Assembly (NCBI GenBank): GCA_007124395.1
Contig: SLFF01000358.1
Coordinates: forward strand, 1 to 6,439
DNA from: Thermomicrobiaceae bacterium
Lineage (GTDB): Bacteria; Chloroflexota; Chloroflexia; Thermomicrobiales; Thermomicrobiaceae
DNA: 6,439 nucleotides
Reading direction: 5' to 3'
The notes beneath the pieces were generated by a model, which was given only the letters and a program-made list of their open reading frames with translations, was not told where the DNA came from and did not search any database. The stretch's first letter is position 1. Every line of letters begins with the position of its first letter. Made by a program: the position numbers and the translations under genes. Shown piece by piece: positions 1-5,615 of this stretch.

Positions 1-19
1 ACTGACGTGCGGCGGCTGA

Positions 20-853
20 CTACTGCTTGCGGTTATAGAGGTACATGGTCAACGGACCGAAGACCGCGACAATGGCAATCGAGGACAGGAACACCAGCCC
101 GATGTCCATCATATTGGCATCGCCCGCCATCAGACCGCGGGTGGCGGTGGTCAGAATCGACATCGGATTGACCTCGACGAACGACTGGAGCCACGACGGC
201 ATCGTCTCCGGGTCGACGAAGATGTTGCTGATGAACGTCAACGGGAACAGGACCATGAAGCTGCCGTACATCAGCGATTCCTGGGTCCGCATGACCATCG
301 AGAGCGCAGTCCAGATCCAGGACAGCGCGAACGAGAAGACGATCACCAGTCCAACGCCGAGCACCACACCGATGACACCGCCATCCGGCCGGAATCCGAG
401 GATCAGCGCCACGGTGAGTACCACCAGTGAGGCCATGCTGTACCTGGCGACATCCCCGAGCATTGCCCCGACGAGGAACGACGGTCGCCAGACCGGCAGG
501 GTGCGGAACCGATCGAAGATGCCCTTCTTGATGTCGTTGTTCAGCACCATGCCGGTGTACATGGTGATCATGACGATCGTCTGCACCAGGATCCCGGGTG
601 CCAGGAACTGCAAGTATTCCCGTGGAGATCCCGCCAGCGCCCCACCGAAGAGATAGGTGAACATCAGCACGAACATGATCGGGAACATCGTGACATCGAA
701 CAGCTGCTCCGGAACGTGCTTGATCTTGAGCATCGCCCGCCAGCCAAAGGTGATCGATGCCGACACCGGATTCGGACGGCTTGGGCGAGTTCCAGAAGCC
801 AACGCGAAGCGCAGGCTCTCATTTGCCTTCGTATCCATCTGCTTGACAGTCAT
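20..853 (-). CDS. DrrB-like ABC-2 family transporter permease
   Basis: Integral membrane half of an ABC exporter, 277 residues, the usual size for DrrB/ABC-2 permeases. Hydrophobic segments fall at about residues 51-74, 82-104, 125-154, 160-187, 196-213 and 250-272, giving the expected six helices. Between helices 2 and 3 is the conserved cytoplasmic stretch GIFDRFRTLPV (111-121), which in this family contacts the ATPase. The loop before the last helix carries the typical PxWLQxF...NP pattern (218-230). The ATG at 853 overlaps the stop of the ATPase gene (ATGA), and a strong GGAGGA lies at 860-865, so the two are translationally coupled. By family knowledge such pairs export drugs, antibiotics or lipids; the substrate cannot be read from sequence. 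An alternative start at Met6 is possible but has no better ribosome site. Confidence 0.93.
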   Translation of the reverse strand: MTVKQMDTKANESLRFALASGTRPSRPNPVSASITFGWRAMLKIKHVPEQLFDVTMFPIMFVLMFTYLFGGALAGSPREYLQFLAPGILVQTIVMITMYTGMVLNNDIKKGIFDRFRTLPVWRPSFLVGAMLGDVARYSMASLVVLTVALILGFRPDGGVIGVVLGVGLVIVFSFALSWIWTALSMVMRTQESLMYGSFMVLFPLTFISNIFVDPETMPSWLQSFVEVNPMSILTTATRGLMAGDANMMDIGLVFLSSIAIVAVFGPLTMYLYNRKQ

Positions 854-1824
854 GCCGCTTCCTCCGTTGCCTCTGACTCGACCTCAGCCGGTCGACCGGT
901 GAGCGTCAGGAAGACCTCATCCAGGCTCGGCTGTCCAAGCGAGAATTCGGTTACGTAGATGCCATTTCGATTGAGCTCGCCGAGCGCCTCTGGAACCAGA
1001 TGCTGCTGCAGAACGGAAGACGTCAGTGCAGCCGGATCGGACTCGAGCTGAACCTCGCCACCGATGATCTGCTCCAGCAGATTCTGGGCAACTGGTCTCT
1101 GTGCCGGGTCCTGCAGGCGTACTTTGAGACTGCCGGAGCCAACGGAGGCCTTGAGCTGCCCCGGCGTGCCTTCGGCGATCACTTTGCCGTGATCGATCAC
1201 CGCAATCCGGTCGGCCAGCTGATCGGCTTCGTCGAGGTACTGCGTCGTCAGCAGCACCGTCGTTCCCGCGGAAACGAGTGCCCGGACGATGTCCCAGACC
1301 TCGTTGCGACTGCGCGGATCGAGCCCGGTGGTTGGCTCATCCAGAAAAAGCACCTCGGGGGTGATTACAATACTCGCGGCGATATCGAGCCGCCGCCGCA
1401 TACCGCCAGAGTAAGTCTTGACCTGCTTGTCTGCTGACTCGGACAGCCCGAACGCATCCAGCAGCAGATGACCCCGGTTCCGGGCATCTCGCCAGGAGTA
1501 ACCGAGCAATCGTGCGATCAGCACGAGGTTCTCGATCCCTGTGAGATCTTCATCCACCGATGCAAACTGGCCGGTCATACTGACGACACTGCGAACCGCG
1601 TCGGCATCTTTGACTACGTCGTAGCCCATCACGAGGGCTTCTCCGCCATCAGGCTGGAGCAGCGTTGCCAGCATGCGAGCGGTGGTGGTCTTCCCGGCTC
1701 CGTTCGGTCCGAGGATGCCGTAGACGGCTCCCACCGGCACCTTCAAATCGACACCAGCTACCGCGCGGGTTTCCCCGAATGTCTTGACCAGTCCCGTTAC
1801 ATCTATTGCCAGGTGTTGAGACAT
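850..1824 (-). CDS. DrrA-like ABC transporter ATP-binding protein
   Basis: Cytoplasmic ATPase of 324 residues that should energise the adjacent permease. Visible motifs are Walker A GPNGAGKTT (39-47), Q-loop Gln86, signature YSGGMRRR (138-145), Walker B VLFLDEP with Asp162/Glu163, and D-loop GLD (167-169). The switch position usually held by His is Gln195 in TTQYLDEADQLADR, which is also typical of DrrA daunorubicin-resistance ATPases. After the nucleotide-binding domain comes the DrrA-type C-terminal extension with LDEVFLTLTGR (about 281-291), ending in an acidic tail (EVESEATEEAA). The ATG at 1824 is preceded by GGAAGGA about 10 bases upstream. The gene has its own predicted promoter 240 bases upstream and runs directly into the permease gene. 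Family assignment is firm; 'multidrug' or 'antibiotic' specificity is inference. Confidence 0.94.
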   Translation of the reverse strand: MSQHLAIDVTGLVKTFGETRAVAGVDLKVPVGAVYGILGPNGAGKTTTARMLATLLQPDGGEALVMGYDVVKDADAVRSVVSMTGQFASVDEDLTGIENLVLIARLLGYSWRDARNRGHLLLDAFGLSESADKQVKTYSGGMRRRLDIAASIVITPEVLFLDEPTTGLDPRSRNEVWDIVRALVSAGTTVLLTTQYLDEADQLADRIAVIDHGKVIAEGTPGQLKASVGSGSLKVRLQDPAQRPVAQNLLEQIIGGEVQLESDPAALTSSVLQQHLVPEALGELNRNGIYVTEFSLGQPSLDEVFLTLTGRPAEVESEATEEAA

Positions 1825-1842
1825 GTGAACCTGTTCCTTCCC

Positions 1843-1864
1843 TGAACGCGACGTTCACCGTGAA
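1843..1864 (-). promoter_or_regulatory. Overlapping palindromes next to the ATPase ribosome site
   Basis: TGAACG (1843-1848) and CGTTCA (1852-1857) form a perfect inverted repeat around CGA. TTCAC (1854-1858) and GTGAA (1860-1864) form a second one sharing bases with the first. They end about 19 bases before the ATPase start codon, just ahead of its GGAAGGA ribosome site. They could be a protein-binding site or an RNA hairpin in the leader. Confidence 0.35.
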
Positions 1865-1982
1865 GCCGCGTACTCCTGCATCTCAGGTTATCTGGTTAGC
1901 AAGACCAAAACATCAGAAAGACCTCGCATTTTTCGATTCGTGCCAACGGCCGTACAAAAATCTTCGGTGCCAGTGACAGTGA

Positions 1983-2014
1983 GTGAAACCCGCCGGAGCA
2001 CCGTTTGTGAAACC
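1983..2014. repeat. Direct repeat GTGAAACC, 24-base period
   Basis: Two exact copies of GTGAAACC at 1983-1990 and 2007-2014, separated by 16 bases, inside the predicted untranslated leader of the transporter operon. Short enough that chance is possible; noted because the leader is dense in repeated elements. Confidence 0.3.
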
Positions 2015-2018
2015 GTGC

Positions 2019-2035
2019 CGTTCAATGTACGTTCA
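2019..2035. repeat. Tandem CGTTCA half-sites, 11 bases apart
   Basis: CGTTCA occurs at 2019-2024 and 2030-2035 on the plus strand (TGAACG twice on the minus strand), one helical turn apart. The joint, AATGTACGTT, is itself a near-palindrome with one mismatched pair. It lies about 25-40 bases downstream of the predicted transcription start of the drrAB-like operon, so it could be a second operator. The same hexamer recurs in the palindrome at 1843-1857. Confidence 0.35.
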
Positions 2036-2064
2036 TGGCGAACAGTCATAGAACATCTGTACGC

Positions 2065-2093
2065 ATTATCTCGGTGACGGGTGGTCACATCAA
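2065..2093 (-). promoter_or_regulatory. Predicted sigma-70-type promoter for the drrAB-like operon
   Basis: On the minus strand the -35 hexamer TTGATG (2088-2093) and the -10 hexamer GATAAT (2065-2070) are separated by exactly 17 bases. They match the TTGACA/TATAAT consensus at 4 of 6 and 5 of 6 positions. Transcription would start near 2058 and read toward the ATPase gene. It is the best promoter-like match I found in the window. Its use is inferred, not shown. Confidence 0.55.
2074..2088. promoter_or_regulatory. Inverted repeat GTGAC-N5-GTCAC in the promoter spacer
   Basis: Perfect 5-base arms GTGAC (2074-2078) and GTCAC (2084-2088) around GGGTG. The element fills the space between the predicted -35 and -10 boxes, sharing base 2088 with the -35, a classic position for a repressor that blocks RNA polymerase. 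The arms resemble half of a CRP-type site, but the spacing (TGTGA-N7-TCAC) does not fit CRP. The binding protein is unknown. Confidence 0.4.
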
Positions 2094-2127
2094 CTGTTCG
2101 AAGGGACAGAATACTTGGTGCGGGCAA

Positions 2128-2640
2128 TCAGTGTGAGGCGCGAAGGATATCCACGGCGAGTTCGTCGACCCGGGCGAAGTGGTCGTCACAGGTCCAGAAG
2201 ACGGGGACGTTATAGTGGAGCGCGGTCGAGAGATGAACGGCATCCTGAGAACGGAGCGCGTAGCGGGCCATCAGCGTTACACTACGCTGCGCATTGCCCG
2301 TGGTTATCGGAAGTTCAATCAACTGGGGAAATGAACCAAGCAGTAGCTCGAGCTCCTCATGCCAGTATTCGAGCCATCTCTGACGAATCCCCGCCTCTCT
2401 CCATCGAGCGAGATCAAATTCCCGAATCAGGTGTGATGAGGCGCTACCTTGTGTCGCCATCGAGCGAAACGCCTGAGCAAACTCGACGCGGGTCAATGCC
2501 GAGATGTAGACAGTGCTGCCAGCATCGTAGAGGTTCCGACCAGCACGTGCGCACGCATCGGCATGTGGCAACTCGGGATAGACAAGATTTACCAGTACAT
2601 CAGTATCGAGATATACATCTGATGGAGCGGAGCGCGACAT
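2128..2640 (-). CDS. PIN-domain ribonuclease, candidate VapC-like toxin
   Basis: A 170-residue PIN-domain protein, slightly longer than typical VapC (about 130-150). The acidic metal-binding residues of the fold are visible in order: Asp12 and Asp14 in YLDTDVLVN, Glu53 in LTRVEFAQAF, Asp133 in SQDAVHLSTA, and Asp152/Asp153 in FWTCDDHFARV. The active site therefore looks intact, and the predicted activity is Mg2+-dependent cleavage of RNA. The ATG at 2640 shares its A with the stop of the upstream 66-residue gene (TAATG), so the two are probably translationally coupled, as in toxin-antitoxin operons. A weak ribosome site (GAGGA) lies about 12 bases upstream inside that gene. Solitary PIN proteins with other RNA-processing roles exist, so 'toxin' rests on gene arrangement. 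Confidence 0.88.
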   Translation of the reverse strand: MSRSAPSDVYLDTDVLVNLVYPELPHADACARAGRNLYDAGSTVYISALTRVEFAQAFRSMATQGSASSHLIREFDLARWREAGIRQRWLEYWHEELELLLGSFPQLIELPITTGNAQRSVTLMARYALRSQDAVHLSTALHYNVPVFWTCDDHFARVDELAVDILRASH

Positions 2641-2840
2641 TACTCGTTACATTCCTCATCGTCCTCAGCATCAATGAGTTCACCGGCAGTGATCTGTACT
2701 CTCTCCCGAACCGCGATCCTGGGTTGGAAGAATTCCCTCTTGGCACGGGGATCTCTCCGATGCACCACAACCCCTGGCATTTTCATGATGCGCTGGCGTT
2801 GCTCGTCGGTCATCTGCCGTACGACCTTCTCTTTCGCCAT
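2640..2840 (-). CDS. Small protein preceding the PIN ribonuclease, candidate antitoxin
   Basis: A 66-residue protein I do not recognise. The first two thirds are strongly basic (KEKVVRQ, HRRDPRAKREFF, RVRER-like stretches). The C-terminus is acidic (ELIDAEDDEECNE, about 54-66). That polarity, its size and its position directly upstream of a PIN ribonuclease with a one-base overlap suit an antitoxin with a nucleic-acid-binding front and a toxin-binding tail. It shows no clear ribbon-helix-helix, AbrB/MazE or Phd pattern, so the family is unknown. The ATG at 2840 has GAGAGG about 7 bases upstream. The gap to the upstream synthetase gene is 62 bases and contains a palindrome (2892-2904) but no clear promoter. 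Gene reality is well supported by the coupling; the antitoxin role is inference. Confidence 0.7.
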   Translation of the reverse strand: MAKEKVVRQMTDEQRQRIMKMPGVVVHRRDPRAKREFFQPRIAVRERVQITAGELIDAEDDEECNE

Positions 2841-2891
2841 CTCTGGCCTCTCATTCGTTATGTCCAGCCGTTTACCGCCATCCTACCATGC

Positions 2892-2904
2892 AGCCACTGT
2901 GGCT
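2892..2904. repeat. Palindrome AGCCAC-T-GTGGCT at the synthetase stop codon
   Basis: Perfect 6-base arms around a single base, overlapping the last bases of the acyl-CoA synthetase gene and lying about 52 bases upstream of the candidate antitoxin start. No T-tract follows on either strand, so it is not a standard terminator. A one-base loop also makes an RNA hairpin poor. As DNA it is a plausible binding site, for example for autoregulation of the downstream gene pair. Confidence 0.35.
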
Positions 2905-4861
2905 AGCGGGCAGCTCGGATCCCTTCGACCGCAGCGGGATTCTCCAGCGCAGAGAGGTCCCCGGCATCGCGCTGAAGATAGGTCGATTTGATGACGCGAC
3001 GCATGATCTTGGCGTTTCGCGTCTTCGGAAGATCATCGACGAAATAGACAGCGTCTGGGCGGAGCGGTCGGCCAAGGTGATCGGTGATCAGATCACGGAT
3101 CTCGTCTCGAACCGTATCGCTCTCGGCACTGCTGGCACTCAGCACGGCAAAGACGATCACCTTCTCACCTTTGATCTCGTCCGGCACACCGATGGCGGCC
3201 GCTTCCTGCACCGCGGGGTGCGCTACTGCGGCCGATTCGACCTCTGCCGGGCCGACACGCTTGCCGCCCGTTTTGATCGTGTCATCCGACCGTCCGAGGA
3301 TGTACCAGAACCCATCGTCATCCACGAGCGCCCAGTCGCCATGCACCCAGGTATCCGGAAACCGGGACCAGTAGGTATCTTCATAGCGCTCTGAGTCCTT
3401 CCAGAATCCGCTGGTCATCCCGACCCACGGATGCCGGACGACGAGCTCGCCGACTTCCCCACGCACCGGTTGACCGGCATCGTCGAGCACATCAGCGTGC
3501 ATACCCGGAACCGGGCCGGAGAAAGCGCACGGTTTCTGCGGCTTGATGGTGACGCAGCCGACGATCCCGCCGGAGATCTCGGTGCCGCCGGAATAGTTGA
3601 TGATGGGACATCGACGCTCGCCAACGGTATCGAAGAGCCAGAGCCAGGGCCACGGATTCCACGGTTCGCCGGTTGATCCGAAGACTCGCAAACTGCTGCG
3701 GTCGTGTTTCGTAACCCAGTCGTCGCCACTTGTCATCAGCGAGCGGATAGCGGTCGGTGAAACACCGAGCACCGTTACACCATGCTTCGCGGTCAGTTCC
3801 CACATCCGGTCGGGATTCGGGTAATCGGGGGTTCCCTCGAACATCGCCAGGGTCGCTCCGAGCATCAGCGTGCCCTGGATTGCCCAGGGACCCATCATCC
3901 AGCCCAGATCGGTGATCCAGAGCAGTGTGTCGTCTGATTGCAGGTCGAAACAGAACGCCAGATCGTGGCTCGCCTTGATCGGGAACCCGGAGTGGATATG
4001 CACGGCGCCTTTCGGACGGCCCGTGGTGCCCGAGGTGTAGATGATCATGTAGGGGTCATCGGCCGCGGTCTCTTCGGTCTGTGGCGCATCGCCGGAGAGC
4101 TCCTGCCACCAGACGTCGCGCGGCTCGAACCAGTCGATCTCACCGTGCGTGTGTTGATAGACCACAACGTGCTGGACGCTCTCCGCCAGACGGGCCGCGG
4201 CATCGGCAATCGGCTTCATCGGGATCTCGCGGCCTCGACGATGGAATCCATCAGCGGTGATCAGGAGTTTCGCGTCGCAGTCCTGCAGGCGATTGGCCAC
4301 CGCCTCGGCACCGTATCCGGAGAAGATTGGAACAAAGATCGCGCCGATCTTTCCGCAGGCCAGCGTGGCAATTGCCGTCTCCGGGAGCATCGGCATGAAG
4401 ATGCCAACGGTGTCGCCCTTATCGATCCCGAGCGATCGAAGGCCAGCCGCAACCCGGTCGGTCTCGGCGGAGAGCTCGGCGAAGGTTAGCTGGCGGACAT
4501 CACCGCCGTCGCCTTCCCAGAGGATCGCCGTCTTGGCCGCGTTGGCGCCAGTGGCGTGTTTGTCGACCGCATCCCTAACGTAGTTGTAGCGACCATTGAC
4601 GAACCAGCGAGGCCAGGCATACCCGCGTTCCAGATCGAGGACCTGATCGTATTTCTGGAACCACTCCAGTCCGAGGTGATCGACCACGGCGTCCCAGTAC
4701 CAGTCAGGATTGCGATTGGCCTGCTCCAGCAGTGCTTCGTAGGAATCGAGATCATGCTCCTCGATGAAGTCGAGAAGCCGGCTCCGGTTGAGGTGCTCTT
4801 CGGTTGGCTGCCAGACGGGGTCGCCCTCACGGGGCTGATCGAACAGATCGGAAACGGACAT
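2903..4861 (-). CDS. Acyl-CoA synthetase, acetoacetyl-CoA-synthetase-like (AMP-forming)
   Basis: A 652-residue member of the adenylate-forming superfamily, which activates a carboxylic acid with ATP and transfers it to coenzyme A in the cytoplasm. An acetyl-CoA-synthetase-type N-terminal region (about 40-100) precedes the AMP-binding domain. Motifs are the phosphate loop YTSGTTGRPKG (275-285), INYSGGTEISGG (421-432), HGDWA (507-511), GRSDDTIKTGGKRVGPAE (523-540) and PKTRNAK with the catalytic Lys618. Acetyl-CoA synthetase has WWQTETGG at the second motif, and its pocket Trp is absent here, so acetate is not the likely substrate. The sequence looks closest to acetoacetyl-CoA-synthetase-like and plant AAE17/18-type enzymes. 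I chose the ATG at 4861, with AGGGAG six bases upstream. Upstream in-frame codons run into the 54-residue membrane gene. An in-frame ATG at 4882 is less likely because the ribosome site would lie inside the gene. Confidence 0.92.
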   Translation of the reverse strand: MSVSDLFDQPREGDPVWQPTEEHLNRSRLLDFIEEHDLDSYEALLEQANRNPDWYWDAVVDHLGLEWFQKYDQVLDLERGYAWPRWFVNGRYNYVRDAVDKHATGANAAKTAILWEGDGGDVRQLTFAELSAETDRVAAGLRSLGIDKGDTVGIFMPMLPETAIATLACGKIGAIFVPIFSGYGAEAVANRLQDCDAKLLITADGFHRRGREIPMKPIADAAARLAESVQHVVVYQHTHGEIDWFEPRDVWWQELSGDAPQTEETAADDPYMIIYTSGTTGRPKGAVHIHSGFPIKASHDLAFCFDLQSDDTLLWITDLGWMMGPWAIQGTLMLGATLAMFEGTPDYPNPDRMWELTAKHGVTVLGVSPTAIRSLMTSGDDWVTKHDRSSLRVFGSTGEPWNPWPWLWLFDTVGERRCPIINYSGGTEISGGIVGCVTIKPQKPCAFSGPVPGMHADVLDDAGQPVRGEVGELVVRHPWVGMTSGFWKDSERYEDTYWSRFPDTWVHGDWALVDDDGFWYILGRSDDTIKTGGKRVGPAEVESAAVAHPAVQEAAAIGVPDEIKGEKVIVFAVLSASSAESDTVRDEIRDLITDHLGRPLRPDAVYFVDDLPKTRNAKIMRRVIKSTYLQRDAGDLSALENPAAVEGIRAAR

Positions 4862-4910
4862 CTGGAACTCCCTGATAGGCATAACTGATCCGCCGAACGT
4901 CCAGTGTGGA

Positions 4911-5075
4911 TTACTCCCGGGTTTCGGGATCGAATCTGCCCTGGAGATAACCCATTGCCAGTCCGAGAGCCATACCGAACAGGACCCAGACGGGGATGTT
5001 GTCGTTGATCGCCCCGACTCCGAGCCCGACAAAGGCTCCCATCGAAGCCCAGAGCAACAACTGATTCCGTGACAT
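4911..5075 (-). CDS. Small two-helix membrane protein (hypothetical)
   Basis: A 54-residue protein that starts at ATG 5075 and stops at TAA 4911-4913. The short N-terminus MSRNQ precedes a hydrophobic stretch (about 6-23, LLLWASMGAFVGLGVGAI). The turn NDN (about 24-26) leads to a second stretch (about 28-45, PVWVLFGMALGLAMGYL). A charged tail (QGRFDPETRE) follows. Glycines at short intervals in both helices (GAFVGLGVG, GMALGLAMG) suggest tight helix packing, as in small glycine-zipper membrane proteins. GAGGG lies three bases before the ATG, a rather close ribosome site. It sits 59 bases after the VOC gene and 49 before the synthetase gene, on the same strand. Coding is supported by the clean two-helix topology and the fit between neighbours. 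Function unknown. Confidence 0.72.
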   Translation of the reverse strand: MSRNQLLLWASMGAFVGLGVGAINDNIPVWVLFGMALGLAMGYLQGRFDPETRE

Positions 5076-5134
5076 GACCCTCGAAATTTCCGCGTATCGG
5101 CTTCTGATCAGCCGCGATTCCCACTGGACGCGTG

Positions 5135-5566
5135 TTACTCACGCAATCGTAGGGTACCATCCTCATTGAATTCGGAATTCGGTCCCCAGGCAATCTCCCA
5201 TGGATAACCGTCGAGATCGGCAAAATACCCGGAATACCCGCCCCAGTGACGGTCGACCGGTGGCGTCAGAATCAGTGCACCGGCGGCCCGGGCTGTTTCC
5301 ATGACCTGATCGACTTCTTCCTTCGTGCTGAAGTTCTGGGCCAGCGTAATCCCGCCAAAGCCGAGTCCGCGGGTCATCGGCAATCCGGTCTCTTCTGCCA
5401 GATCCTCGTAGGCATAGAGGGCGAGAACCGTGCCTCGCAGATTGATGAATACGATCTCTTCGGAAGAATCGCTGGAGACTGGCCAGCCCATACCTTCCTC
5501 ATAGAACTGTCTGGAACGTCCAACATCTTCAACACCAAGCGTTACGATGGAAATCGGCGTGCTCAT
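5135..5566 (-). CDS. VOC superfamily (glyoxalase/bleomycin-resistance fold) protein
   Basis: A 143-residue protein with two beta-alpha-beta-beta-beta modules. The first begins ISIVTLGVEDVGRSRQFYEEGMGW (about 5-28) and the second GFGGITLAQNFSTKEEVDQVME (about 69-90). It ends in the family hallmark GYSGYFADLDGYPWEIAWGP (110-129). Glu125 in WEIAW is at the usual metal-ligand position, but Thr9 occupies the first ligand position. Metal-dependent catalysis is therefore uncertain, and a binding or sequestration role is possible. I chose ATG 5566 because the fold starts three residues later; the ribosome site (AAAGAG) is weak. An in-frame ATG at 5596 would add ten residues that do not look like the family. 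The gene follows a promoter-like sequence and a perfect SOS-type palindrome, so it may be expressed separately from the gene upstream. Substrate unknown. Confidence 0.9.
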   Translation of the reverse strand: MSTPISIVTLGVEDVGRSRQFYEEGMGWPVSSDSSEEIVFINLRGTVLALYAYEDLAEETGLPMTRGLGFGGITLAQNFSTKEEVDQVMETARAAGALILTPPVDRHWGGYSGYFADLDGYPWEIAWGPNSEFNEDGTLRLRE

Positions 5567-5587
5567 GATAGTGACTCTTTCGTTGAT

Positions 5588-5601
5588 CGAACACATGTTC
5601 G
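5588..5601. promoter_or_regulatory. Candidate LexA (SOS) box CGAACACATGTTCG
   Basis: Perfect palindrome CGAACA-CA-TGTTCG. It fits the Gram-positive/actinobacterial LexA (DinR/Cheo) operator consensus CGAACRNRYGTTCG at every defined position on both strands. It lies 22 bases upstream of the VOC start codon and overlaps an alternative -10-like TATACG (5600-5605, minus strand). It is also just downstream of the other predicted -10 (5616-5621). Binding by LexA is inferred; no other GAAC-N4-GTTC site was noticed in the window. Confidence 0.6.
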
Positions 5602-5615
5602 TATACAGGGGAATG

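Larger units (their letters stand above)
1825..2127 (-). other. 303-base intergenic leader of the drrAB-like operon
   Basis: No convincing gene lies here. Read on the minus strand, the region holds a sigma-70-like promoter (2065-2093) with a dyad inside its spacer. Two TGAACG half-sites 11 bases apart (2019-2035) and two GGTTTCAC copies 24 bases apart (1983-2014) follow, then overlapping palindromes just before the ATPase ribosome site (1843-1864). If the promoter is used, the transcript has an untranslated leader of roughly 230 bases, long for a simple operon. I see no Rho-independent terminator with a T-tract after the PIN gene stop, so read-through from that gene cannot be excluded. Confidence 0.6.

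Noticed and set aside
1844..1856. Second LexA box at the drrAB leader palindrome
   Set aside because: The arms GAAC and GTTC are separated by five bases, not the four required by the LexA consensus.
1888..2049. 53-codon ORF in the leader of the drrAB-like operon (minus strand, ATG at 2049)
   Set aside because: It starts only about nine bases after the predicted transcription start with no ribosome site, and its translation has no recognisable pattern; a leaderless peptide is possible but unsupported.
2074..2089. CRP-type site in the drrAB promoter
   Set aside because: The half-sites TGTGA and TCAC are seven bases apart rather than six and the second half is incomplete; a generic dyad operator fits better.
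2115..2906. 263-codon open frame on the plus strand opposite the PIN gene and its partner
   Set aside because: It is rich in Arg/Ser/His low-complexity stretches with no recognisable domain, and lies antisense to two genes with clear motifs and coupled starts.
4862..5032. N-terminal extension of the acyl-CoA synthetase to an in-frame start at 5032
   Set aside because: The extra residues are low-complexity (many Ser/Gly) and come from the membrane-protein gene read in another frame; the ATG at 4861 has a good ribosome site and family-like N-terminus.
5098..5114. Hairpin CGGCT-N7-AGCCG between the VOC and membrane-protein genes as a terminator
   Set aside because: Stem of only five pairs with no T-tract on the minus strand; too weak to call.
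4486..5223. 245-codon open frame on the minus strand overlapping the synthetase start, the membrane gene and the VOC end
   Set aside because: It crosses three supported genes in another frame and its translation is a Ser/Arg/Pro-rich shadow with no domain.
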